Source of the DNA: Bacteroidota bacterium
GTDB taxonomy: Bacteria > Bacteroidota > Bacteroidia > Palsa-965
Length of the DNA: 49,080 nt
Direction: 5' to 3'
NCBI GenBank assembly: GCA_016194975.1
Contig: JACQAM010000002.1
Span: 1-49,080, forward strand
Translations under genes and position numbers: made by a program
Shown here: piece after piece, positions 24,833-32,510 of the stretch
How positions within the stretch are numbered: the stretch's first letter is position 1
Layout of the letters: each line of letters starts with the position of its first letter
Notes under the pieces: generated by a model
The model's input: only the letters and a program-made list of their open reading frames with translations
What the model was told of the DNA's origin: nothing
The model's database searches: none

Positions 24833-25552
24833 TCAATGCATCACAGAAAGTTTTTTTGTGATCACTGATCCTCCTGCGATAATCTTCACAAAATAAATTC
24901 CCGGAGGAAGTGAAGATGTTTCCAGCTCTGTTTTGTGGTCTCCTGCGCCAAGAACTCCAGGTTCATTCGCACGCATCATGAGTTTTCCTGCATCGTCGAA
25001 AATATTTATTTCAACGGCGCTGTTTTCTGTCAATGAATAATTCACAGAAACATTTTCATTCGCCGGATTCGGATAAAGAGTCGCATTTTCATCTGGTAAT
25101 ATTGCATTCGAAATTCCACTTGCATTTGGTGTGTAATTTATATTTCCCGCGAGTAATCCTGCATTGTTAGTTTCATCGGTCTCCGTTATAGCACTGTTCG
25201 AATCAGTCCACACACCGAGACGATAAGTTCCCGCAGGAATTCCCGATGTCTGATTGATGTCAATGTTCCAGTTGGAAATCGTGATGAGTGAATTTCCCGA
25301 GAGTGAAGGAATATTCTGCGTACCAATGATCCAGTAATTTGTGGTGTTCGGATCGTAGAGATACATAGCTACATCAAAAGAACCGGCAGCATTCGCATCG
25401 TTGTTCAGAACATCAATGGTGATATTCGTGATGATCCCGTTTGCGCCGGGCGGATTGTAACTGTAATTGATGCCGGGTAAGAGATCCTGCGCAGATAGTT
25501 TCACGAGGCCGAGTCCAAGCGCGGCGATTACAAGTAAAATTTTTGTTTTCAT
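24833..25552 (-). CDS. CARDB-like protein with T9SS type A sorting domain
   Basis: The protein has 239 residues. The signal peptide ends near LSAQ (residue 21). A CARDB-like beta-sandwich lies at about 25-135, recognisable by ITIDVLNNDANAAGSFDVAM and PAGTYRLGVWTDSNSAITET then DETNN. The last 83 residues, from ATLYPNPANENVSVNYSLTE to VITKKLSVMH, are a T9SS sorting and anchoring domain (YPNP, PPGIYFVKI, KK-L). It is probably a surface-attached or secreted adhesin-like or binding protein. It stands alone, with its own terminator. The mature protein is unusually small for a T9SS cargo, essentially one domain. Confidence 0.88.
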   Translation of the reverse strand: MKTKILLVIAALGLGLVKLSAQDLLPGINYSYNPPGANGIITNITIDVLNNDANAAGSFDVAMYLYDPNTTNYWIIGTQNIPSLSGNSLITISNWNIDINQTSGIPAGTYRLGVWTDSNSAITETDETNNAGLLAGNINYTPNASGISNAILPDENATLYPNPANENVSVNYSLTENSAVEINIFDDAGKLMMRANEPGVLGAGDHKTELETSSLPPGIYFVKIIAGGSVITKKLSVMH

Positions 25553-25911
25553 TTTGTTTTGAGTTTAGTTCCGTAAGCAGATTTTACTAATCGCTCCGGG
25601 ATGTTTCATCCGGCTTCACTTTTACTCTTGAAAAATGACCAGCAGGATTCCGGAGAACAAATGTTGAAACAATCGGGCCATTTGATTTTTGATGATACAC
25701 CGGAATGTCCGGTTAAGCTTGAGAAATTGCAAATGAATATTCATTAATGAGAGGAGGGAATGGAATTTTTGTGTGACTTCACAGAGGAGTTATTGGCTAT
25801 CGGGGTTTTGGAGTATTGAGGTAACGGGGTAATGTTTTAAATTCATTCATAACCCAAAACCCAAAATTCAAAACTCATAACCAATCCCTTATCTTTACGC
25901 ATCATTTCTCT
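25553..25911. other. 359-bp divergent gap
   Basis: It holds a short perfect hairpin (ACCGGA-ATG-TCCGGT, 25699-25713), an A/C-rich phrase ACCCAAAACCCAAAATTCAA near 25854-25875, and the -7 box at 25890. No gene or RNA is recognised. No clear promoter for the leftward CARDB gene was found. Confidence 0.5.
25890..25897 (+). promoter_or_regulatory. -7-like box for MFS transporter gene
   Basis: TATCTTTA, 14 bases before the ATG at 25912, is identical to the box before hrpB. No TTTG -33 element was found. Confidence 0.45.
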
Positions 25912-27192
25912 ATGAAAAAAGAATCGCATTACACCCGGCAGGTCATTCTGCTCATCATCGTTGCAGGCCTGGGTTACTTCGTCGACATTTATGATCTGAT
26001 CCTTTTTCTTTTCGTAAAAAAATCTTCGCTGAATGAACTTCATATTCCGGAAGATCAATACCCTGTTCTTCTGAATTTCCAGATGTTCGGAATGCTCCTT
26101 GGGGGAATTGTATGGGGTGTGCTTGGCGATAAAAAAGGACGACTTTCAACTTTATTTTTTACGATCTTCATTTATTCGCTTGCAAATATTGCGAATGGTT
26201 TTGTGCAGACACTTCATCAGTATGAAGGATTGCGTTTCATTGCAGGATTCGGACTTGCCGGCGAACTCGGTGTCGGAATCACATTGGTTTCAGAACTCAT
26301 GTCGAAAGAAACACGTGGCTACGGGACATCGATTGTTGCAGGAATAGGAATTGCCGGTGCGGGGCTGGGTTATGTTATATCACAACATTTGGGATGGAGA
26401 CAGGCTTACTGGGCAGGCGGAGTACTCGGGCTCGTGTTGCTGGTGATGCGGATGTCTGTAAGTGAAAGTTCCCTGTTTCACAAATCGAAAAAAGATAATG
26501 TGGCGATGGGGAATTTTTTCAGTTTATTCACGAATGGAAATCGAACGATGAAATATATTTATTGTATTCTCATTGGAATTCCTGTCTGGTTCGTGATCGG
26601 GATCGTGATCGCGGGCGCGGAAAAATTTGCGACAAATATTTTTCACGTTGAAGGGATCTTCGATGCAAATGGAAATCCTTTAAAGAATATACATGGAAAT
26701 AAGATTGTTGATGAGATCGGCGCTAAGGCCGTGTTGTATCATTACATCGGTGCATCGGCCGGAAGTTTCCTATTGGGATTTCTCGGGCAATGGCTGAAGT
26801 CGAGAAAGAAAGCACTCATTATTTCGCTTACGATGCTCTCGATCTCGCTCGGCGCATTTTTCTATTCCTCCGGAATTTCACTGTCACTTTATTATTTCAT
26901 CATTTTTATTCTCGGAATTGCACAAGGATACTGGGCGATCTTCATCACGGTTGCATCCGAACAATTCGGAACCAATCTTCGCGCAACAGTTTCTACAACT
27001 GCACCGAATTTTGTGCGCGGTGCATTACCGCTCATGGCATTCGGCTATGCGGCTCTCGGCACAGCGAAGGATGGAACGATGAAAGGTGCAATTATTGTTG
27101 GGGCAATTGTAATTGCCCTTGCATTTTTCGCGACGACACAATTGAAAGAAACCTATGGTAAGGAATTGGATTATTTAGAACCTGTCGAATGA
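25912..27192 (+). CDS. Major facilitator superfamily transporter
   Basis: The protein has 426 residues with about 12 membrane spans. Characteristic MFS signals are GMLLGGIVWGVLGDKKGRLS near 62-81 (the loop 2-3 motif GxxxDxxGRR) and EGLRFIAGFGLAGELGVGIT near 105-124, typical of the metabolite:H+ and sugar/phosphate porters. The large loop after span 6 is normal, and a loop of about 30 residues (FHVEGIFDANGNPLKNIHGN) between spans 7 and 8 is longer than usual. The substrate is unknown; organic acid, sugar or osmolyte are all possible. It overlaps the following CoA-binding gene by 4 bp (ATGA), so the two are translated together. Confidence 0.88.
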   Translation: MKKESHYTRQVILLIIVAGLGYFVDIYDLILFLFVKKSSLNELHIPEDQYPVLLNFQMFGMLLGGIVWGVLGDKKGRLSTLFFTIFIYSLANIANGFVQTLHQYEGLRFIAGFGLAGELGVGITLVSELMSKETRGYGTSIVAGIGIAGAGLGYVISQHLGWRQAYWAGGVLGLVLLVMRMSVSESSLFHKSKKDNVAMGNFFSLFTNGNRTMKYIYCILIGIPVWFVIGIVIAGAEKFATNIFHVEGIFDANGNPLKNIHGNKIVDEIGAKAVLYHYIGASAGSFLLGFLGQWLKSRKKALIISLTMLSISLGAFFYSSGISLSLYYFIIFILGIAQGYWAIFITVASEQFGTNLRATVSTTAPNFVRGALPLMAFGYAALGTAKDGTMKGAIIVGAIVIALAFFATTQLKETYGKELDYLEPVE

Positions 27193-27545
27193 AAACACTG
27201 GTGCTTGGTGCTTCCGAAAATCCGGAACGGTATAGTTTTCGTGCCGTGAATTCACTTTTGAATCACAACGAAGAAGTGGTAGCGTTGGGAATAAAAGAAG
27301 GAGAGATACGTGGTGTAAAAATTCTTACCGGTAAACCGGAAATAAAAAACATTGACACGGTAACGATTTATGTAGGACCGAAAAATTTACCGGAGTGGTA
27401 TGATTATATTCTTTCATTGAAACCGAAACGGGTGATCTTCAATCCCGGCGCAGAGAACCCGGAGTTTGAAAAAATGTGCAGGGAAAATAATATTGAAGTA
27501 GTGGAAGCGTGTACGCTGGTGATGTTGAGTATCGGAATTTACTAG
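27189..27545 (+). CDS. CoA-binding (Rossmann) domain protein
   Basis: The protein has 118 residues. KTLVLGASENPERYSFRAVN (2-21) carries the G-A-S-x-x-P-x-R-Y-S-x-x-A motif of CoA_binding_2 (YccU-like) proteins. Later strands PKRVIFNPGAENPEFEKMCR and NNIEVVEACTLVMLSIGIY match the usual NPGAEN and EACT(L/P)V endings. Family members bind CoA; a wider function is not established. The start overlaps the MFS stop codon, so it is translationally coupled to the transporter. It ends at the edge of a large inverted repeat. Confidence 0.9.
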   Translation: MKTLVLGASENPERYSFRAVNSLLNHNEEVVALGIKEGEIRGVKILTGKPEIKNIDTVTIYVGPKNLPEWYDYILSLKPKRVIFNPGAENPEFEKMCRENNIEVVEACTLVMLSIGIY

Positions 27546-27685
27546 AGTACGAAATACGAAAAGTTTACTAAAAGTTACGTAATACGAAATCCCGAACGCG
27601 TTCGGGAAAAAGTCTATTGGGGAACACAGATTTCGTATTCATCTGCATGACGTAACTTTTAGTAAACTTTTTGTATTTCGTACTC
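27545..27685. repeat. MITE-like inverted repeat with nested CCCGAA core
   Basis: Arms of 36 bp at 27545-27580 and 27650-27685 are complementary with one mismatch (they begin GAGTACGAAATACG). Inside are 10-bp arms AATACGAAAT/ATTTCGTATT (27581-27590, 27630-27639) and the palindrome TCCCGAA-CGCG-TTCGGGA (27590-27607). The 141-bp element fills the space between two convergent genes and could act as a two-way terminator. Its arms resemble those of the 42626-42761 element. Confidence 0.85.
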
Positions 27686-27728
27686 ACCCGATCTTCATAA
27701 CAGATTCTGTTTCTTCGAATCCAAAAAA

Positions 27729-28886
27729 TTATTCTTTCCAATACACATACTCCCACCTTGTCACCGCTTTTGTTTGTGGAACATGTGTGGGATGAAATTC
27801 GTCGTCAATCGCCTGAGCGTATTGCGTGCTTGTGAATGTGTGCGCGAGGCCGTTTTTAAAATAAAAATAAACGTCTGAACTTAACGTGTCTCCGTTGTCA
27901 GAAAAATAATATTCATTTTCTCTTTTGTCCTGGTTAATGTCGGCATGATAAAAACGTTTTCCGTTCTTCCAGCGTTCGAATGTAAGTTCCTTGTCGTTCC
28001 TGTCGTAATAGTAAACTGTTTTTGATCCCACCCAGTTTTTTTCCGGCTTATCCGGGTGATCCGAATTATTGGAAAGAAGTGTAACCACGTAACTGCTGTC
28101 AGTATCGTATTGGTAAGAGTATTCCTGGTAACCTTCCTGCCTTGTGGTCACGAAATGTTCATAAATTATTTTATGCTCGCTGTTGAATTTTTCCTCCACC
28201 GTGCAATAGTAATCCGGTTGGGTTGTGTTATAATACACCGGGTCTTTATGCCGGTCGTAACGGAAATGATCGTAACGCACAACTTTTCCGTGCTGATCGG
28301 TTACTTTTACCCTGTAATTCGGGTTGTTGTATTTCGTTTTATAAAAATAATTTTCGCCTGAGATCACTTCACCATTCGGCCCATAATGGTAATCGCTTAA
28401 GAGACGATGCATACTATCGATTGTCATTTTTTTTACTTCAGTTTGTCCGCTGTGAGAAGTTTCCCTGCTCGTCACGGTCATTGCGTTGTAAGAATAAGAG
28501 GTGAGCGAAAAAAGTTCGTTGTTGATGATCATTTTTTCTTCAGTGATGCGGTTGCGATCATCGTACTTTGTGATTACTTCCTTTGTGCGCACGGTCAATG
28601 AATCGCGGTAGATAAATGTATAAGAACGGTAATTATCGGAATAAAAATATTTTTCAGAATATTTTTCACTTCCATCTGCATGATAACAAATGACACTGTC
28701 TGTTAATCCCGGCTTGTTGTACCAGGTAACGGTAGAATCGAGTAACCCGGTTTTTGAAGTGGTGCAATCATAAATAGTTTTTATTTCAGTTTGTTTTCGG
28801 ATCGCATGCATCCGCACATACGCGCTGTCCTGCGCCTGCGTGACCGCGGGAATGAAAAAAATAATAAACATGAAAAAATTCCGCAT
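27729..28886 (-). CDS. Exported protein with Y-D/Y-x-Y repeats, function unknown
   Basis: The protein has 385 residues. The signal peptide is MRNFFMFIIFFIPAVTQAQ. The mature part is a regular series of short beta-hairpin-like units rich in Tyr, Asp and Lys, such as EKYFYSDNYRSYTFIYRDSL, TKYDDRNRITEEKMIINNEL, EVISGENYFYKTKYNNPNYR and KTVYYYDRNDKELTFERWKN. This is the style of RHS/YD or MORN-like repeats but without clean consensus, so no family is claimed. It is probably located in the periplasm or outer membrane. It is next to a PorT-like barrel gene on the same strand, 102 bp upstream. Convergent with the CoA-binding gene across the inverted repeat. Confidence 0.8.
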   Translation of the reverse strand: MRNFFMFIIFFIPAVTQAQDSAYVRMHAIRKQTEIKTIYDCTTSKTGLLDSTVTWYNKPGLTDSVICYHADGSEKYSEKYFYSDNYRSYTFIYRDSLTVRTKEVITKYDDRNRITEEKMIINNELFSLTSYSYNAMTVTSRETSHSGQTEVKKMTIDSMHRLLSDYHYGPNGEVISGENYFYKTKYNNPNYRVKVTDQHGKVVRYDHFRYDRHKDPVYYNTTQPDYYCTVEEKFNSEHKIIYEHFVTTRQEGYQEYSYQYDTDSSYVVTLLSNNSDHPDKPEKNWVGSKTVYYYDRNDKELTFERWKNGKRFYHADINQDKRENEYYFSDNGDTLSSDVYFYFKNGLAHTFTSTQYAQAIDDEFHPTHVPQTKAVTRWEYVYWKE

Positions 28887-28988
28887 AAAGAAATGGATCC
28901 GAGAAGATGTGCGCTGGTTATACGATGCTTTTACCGGGCAATTTCCATACCCGGCTTCGTCATTCAGACCAACATAAAAATACGGAAG

Positions 28989-29759
28989 TCAATAATGCGG
29001 ACAATCAACTACTTCTTTTGCTTTTTCCTTGAGCCGGGTAAAATTGTAACGTACTGTAAAAGTGTAATTGTCATTCTGCATCGACGGCTCTCCCGGCATG
29101 CACATGATGTAAACATATTTTGAAAAATACAAAGGCCTTCCCCGGTTGCACATTGCCGTAAATTCAAAATTCTTCCACGCTACTGAAAGCCCGCCGCAGA
29201 GTTGCGAATGAAAATGTGTCATAGGAAGCACATTCGATTTACTAAATGGATCAGTGTTTTCTGAAAAATAATCATCAAGAGAATCGTTGCTGGAATTCAA
29301 AGTATAATCGTGATGATAATTTCCATTCACAAAATAATTCAAACGGTAACCGGCAAATAAATGAAAACGTAATTGATTCACCTGAAAAACAAATCCTGCT
29401 GTGACCGGCATGCAGAGTTTCGTAAAATGTTCTTCGAAATTCTCTTCACGGTTCCAGGTTCCGGAATTATCCTGTCCGCTATTCGTAATCTGCTCGTGGT
29501 ATCCTATCAGTTCATATTGAATTCCTGTTCCAAAACGCAAATGCTTTTTTATTGTAAATTCAGTTCCCACGCCTGCGAGCGGTCGCGTGAAGTAAGTTTT
29601 GTCTGAAGAATATTGTGATGAGGTATAAATTCTACCGGCTCGCGAAAGAAATTCAGTGGAGACTCCGACTTCCGGCCCGAAAGAAAATTCAACCTGCGCG
29701 AATGTAATTTTTGCCGAAAGAAAAATGAATTGCAGAATAAAAAGTGAACGGGCTATCAT
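28989..29759 (-). CDS. PorT-like outer-membrane beta-barrel protein
   Basis: The protein has 256 residues. The signal peptide ends at FAQ (residue 22). Alternating hydrophobic/polar strands follow: FSFGPEVGVSTEFLS, RPLAGVGTEFTIKKHLRFGT, KLCMPVTAGFVFQVNQLRFH, FHSQLCGGLSVAWKNFEFTA, NDNYTFTVRYNFTRLKEKAK. This fits the PorT/outer_membrane_beta-barrel family of about 8 strands. Its ligand or role is unknown; not every member belongs to the secretion system. Two Cys residues in neighbouring strands (KLCMP, SQLCGG) and one near the terminus are unusual for a barrel. It may be co-transcribed with the downstream 27729 gene. Confidence 0.8.
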   Translation of the reverse strand: MIARSLFILQFIFLSAKITFAQVEFSFGPEVGVSTEFLSRAGRIYTSSQYSSDKTYFTRPLAGVGTEFTIKKHLRFGTGIQYELIGYHEQITNSGQDNSGTWNREENFEEHFTKLCMPVTAGFVFQVNQLRFHLFAGYRLNYFVNGNYHHDYTLNSSNDSLDDYFSENTDPFSKSNVLPMTHFHSQLCGGLSVAWKNFEFTAMCNRGRPLYFSKYVYIMCMPGEPSMQNDNYTFTVRYNFTRLKEKAKEVVDCPHY

Positions 29760-29812
29760 GGGGTTTTTATTTCAAGACGGAGAAATTGGAAATTGGTTGT
29801 CAGGGATGAAAT

Positions 29813-29837
29813 GAAAAAAGCCGCCTGATTAGGTCGG
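29813..29837 (-). terminator. Terminator after dnaN
   Basis: Read leftwards, CCG-A-CCT, a 4-base loop, then AGG-CGG form a 6-bp stem with one bulge, followed by C and a run of T residues. It lies 64 bp beyond the dnaN stop codon. Confidence 0.6.
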
Positions 29838-29900
29838 TCTTTTTCATTTCTGGTGTCAGATCGGGCAGGTGCATTTGTCAGTCCGGGCCCGAGTCGAGGA

Positions 29901-31043
29901 CTAATTATTCAGCATCACCGGCATCACCAGCATGAGCGTGTCTTCTTCTGCATTTGGTTTTACCGATGGAAGAAGAATTCCAGCACGATTCGGCGCCGAC
30001 ATTTCAATGAGCGCTTCTTCACTTCCGATATTCGTGAGCATCTCGGCAAGAAATTTTGAATTGAAACCGATCTCCATATCATCACCGGAATAAGAACAGG
30101 TCAAACGTTCAGCAGCTTCATTCGAGAAATCAAGATCCTCCGCGGAAATATTCAATTCGTTTCCCACTACTTTAAGTCGCACCTGGTGCGTGGTTTTATT
30201 CGCGAAGATCGCAACGCGGCGAATAGAACCAAGAAGAGAATTCGTATCGATAGTAAGTTTGTTCGGATTATTTTTCGGGATCACCGCTTCGTAGTTCGGA
30301 TATTTTCCGTCGATGAGGCGACAGATCATCGTTGTCCCTACGGTTCCGTCAGGTGCAATTCCCCAGGTGAATCTTGCGTTCGTTGCATTGTATTCCACGC
30401 GGATAATTCCATCAACACCTACAAGAACATTCTTGAGAAGATTCAAAGGTTTTCTCGGAAGAATGAAAGAAGCGCTTCCGCTTGCTTTGATATCGGTGCG
30501 GCGATAACGCACGAGTTTGTGCGCATCAGTTGCAACGAAGGTCGTACTGTCGGGCGCGAATTGAACGAACACGCCCGACATAACGGGACGAAGTTCATCA
30601 TTACCGGCAGCGAATAAAGTTTTTGCAATGGCGCGGCCAAGTACAGAAGCATCCATCTCTATCTTCGAACCTTTGTCAACCGTAGGCGCTTTCGGAAATT
30701 CATCACCGTTCTGGCCGGTGATCTTGTACTTTCCGTAATCGGAAGAAATTTCTATTGCAAATCTTTTTTTGTCGACAGAAAAAGTGAGCGGTTGTTCCGG
30801 AAAAGTTTTCAGCGTATCGATGAGCAGTTTTGCAGGCACCGCTACATTACCCGTGTCTTTCGATTCCACGGTAAGATGTGTGGTCATCGTAGTCTCAAGA
30901 TCAGAGGCCGATATCGTAAGTGATCCTTTGTCTATCTCAAAAAGAAAATTGTCGAGAATAGGAAGTGTGTTGGTAGAATTCAGCACGCCGCTCAGTGTCT
31001 GGAGTTGCTTCAGAAGTGATGAACTGGAAACAATGAATTTCAT
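29901..31043 (-). CDS. dnaN: DNA polymerase III sliding clamp (beta subunit)
   Basis: The 380-residue beta clamp has the normal length and the three repeated clamp domains. N-terminal MKFIVSSSSLLKQLQTLSGV, ASDLETTMTTHL and VPAKLLIDTLKTFPEQPLTF are typical, as are VLPRKPLNLL-like FILPRKPLNLLKNVL in the middle and the C-terminal end MPVMLNN, which resembles the usual MP(M/V)R(L) terminus but without the Arg. It encircles DNA and tethers the replicative polymerase. It lies downstream of gldF-gldG-DUF4340 on the same strand, but has its own TAATTTTG box 28 bases upstream and a hairpin in between, so it is likely an independent unit. Confidence 0.97.
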   Translation of the reverse strand: MKFIVSSSSLLKQLQTLSGVLNSTNTLPILDNFLFEIDKGSLTISASDLETTMTTHLTVESKDTGNVAVPAKLLIDTLKTFPEQPLTFSVDKKRFAIEISSDYGKYKITGQNGDEFPKAPTVDKGSKIEMDASVLGRAIAKTLFAAGNDELRPVMSGVFVQFAPDSTTFVATDAHKLVRYRRTDIKASGSASFILPRKPLNLLKNVLVGVDGIIRVEYNATNARFTWGIAPDGTVGTTMICRLIDGKYPNYEAVIPKNNPNKLTIDTNSLLGSIRRVAIFANKTTHQVRLKVVGNELNISAEDLDFSNEAAERLTCSYSGDDMEIGFNSKFLAEMLTNIGSEEALIEMSAPNRAGILLPSVKPNAEEDTLMLVMPVMLNN

Positions 31044-31071
31044 AGGAAAATGGTTCTGAAAAAGTGAATCA

Positions 31072-31079
31072 CAAAATTA
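31072..31079 (-). promoter_or_regulatory. -7 promoter box for dnaN
   Basis: Read leftwards TAATTTTG is an exact TAnnTTTG box, giving a leader of about 25 bases to the dnaN ATG at 31043. Confidence 0.5.
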
Positions 31080-31144
31080 TCCCTTTTGAGGGCGAACACA
31101 GAATGAAAAAAACCGACTTTTTAACTTATTACTAACAATTTGGT

Positions 31145-31248
31145 GGGAAGATTACAGATATACAGATTGCTCACGCGCAAGATTGCTTCTCCCGAATGAA
31201 TTCGGGATCGCAATGACCACGCCCAATCTGTATAGCTGTAATCTTCCC
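31145..31248. repeat. Long inverted repeat with nested CCCGAA core
   Basis: Arms of 25 bp at 31145-31169 and 31224-31248 (GGGAAGATTACAG start) are complementary with one mismatch. They enclose TCCCGAA-TGAA-TTCGGGA at 31190-31207. The right arm ends two bases before the stop codon region of the DUF4340 gene, so it may act as that operon's terminator. Confidence 0.8.
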
Positions 31249-31249
31249 T

Positions 31250-32371
31250 TTACTTTTTCTTCGGAGTTCTTCCCAGCGCTGCGTCCATCTTTGCTTTCTC
31301 TTCATCCGCTTTTGCTTTCTGCGCAGCGAGCGAAAAATAATCGGGATCGATGAGTAATTTTCCGAACACGAAATAATTCAGTATCACAAAATCTTTTCCG
31401 TTGTTCACAATGCCGTACATGTGATCGGGATCGAAGGGCGGGGGAGCGGCCGCAGTAGTATCGTCCGGCATGAAGCCGTCATTTTTTTTCATGAACATCA
31501 GCACTTCATTCGGTTTTCCGCTGGCGTCGGTAACGGTGATGCGTTGTGCCCACGGGGAATGCATGATGGAATCCTTGTGTTCCGGTTTCAGTGTCGTTTC
31601 AAAATTCTCGAAATTTATTTTTCCGAAATAGGAAATGTATTGACGGACCGGAATAGTATCGAAATAAATTTTTTTCCCGTCGAGCGATGTTACATTATAA
31701 CTTTTTCCGTCGGCGCCCTGGCTTACAATGAAAGAAGTTTCGGGATGGCCGGCATGTTCCACTTTTATAGAACGGATATCGGGAGCGTAGTATTGAAAAA
31801 TAGTGCGGTCTCTCCATTCTGCTTCCTTCGTGAAATAATACGGCGAGAGATAACCTTCCCACCCTTTCACTTCTATCACGAAAGGTTCAGTGGAATTCAG
31901 AATATCATCGGGATCTGAAACATCGCAATTGAGCATATAGGTTCCGGTTTCGTCGGGAGTAGCGCCGCCTATGTAATATTGTTTTACAAGATCATCTCCC
32001 ACGTAGATCGCGCATTTTGTTGCACCGGTTGCAAGTTGTTTGATGATGTTCTCTCTCGCTTTGAGTCCCACCGGTTCTTTCACCGAAAGATTATGAATGG
32101 TGCGGAGTAATTGTGTAATTGCATCCGGCCGCGCCACATATTTTCCGTCCACCATCCATTTTATTTTTCCGCCCGGCATAGTTTCTTTGGTGAGCGTCAC
32201 CTGGTTCAGCGCTTTATCGGCGAGAAAAATTTTTGTGACATGGGCAGTATCTTCAAATGAAAAATCGCGGAGTTCTTTTTTCATCGAACTTCTGTCGCGT
32301 TGCATCACCATCCAGAAAGTGAAACTTCCGAGAATGATCACGACCACCAATGCGAATACATTGCGTTTCAT
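31250..32371 (-). CDS. DUF4340 domain membrane-anchored protein
   Basis: 373 residues from ATG 32371 (MKRNVFALVVVIILGSFTFW), which opens directly into the single membrane anchor; the frame upstream to 32437 lacks family character. The exported part contains the DUF4340 pattern FSFEDTAHVTKIFLADKALN, then KWMVDGKYVARPDAITQLLR and YIGGATPDETGTYMLNCDVS. A Lys-rich tail (TPKKK) ends the protein. DUF4340 genes often follow gldG-like genes, and here it is 139 bp downstream of gldG on the same strand. It probably works with the GldFG transporter at the inner membrane, though this is inference from gene order. Confidence 0.85.
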   Translation of the reverse strand: MKRNVFALVVVIILGSFTFWMVMQRDRSSMKKELRDFSFEDTAHVTKIFLADKALNQVTLTKETMPGGKIKWMVDGKYVARPDAITQLLRTIHNLSVKEPVGLKARENIIKQLATGATKCAIYVGDDLVKQYYIGGATPDETGTYMLNCDVSDPDDILNSTEPFVIEVKGWEGYLSPYYFTKEAEWRDRTIFQYYAPDIRSIKVEHAGHPETSFIVSQGADGKSYNVTSLDGKKIYFDTIPVRQYISYFGKINFENFETTLKPEHKDSIMHSPWAQRITVTDASGKPNEVLMFMKKNDGFMPDDTTAAAPPPFDPDHMYGIVNNGKDFVILNYFVFGKLLIDPDYFSLAAQKAKADEEKAKMDAALGRTPKKK

Positions 32372-32510
32372 AGGGAATGAAGAATAAATGAGAGGGGAGT
32401 TGTACTTTTCAAATATCGCGATAAAGTTCCATCGCAATCGGCCTTGCTTGCCAATGGAAGAATATTTGCATTAACTGGATGGATACGGTTCACGTGCGGT
32501 AAATGAAAGA

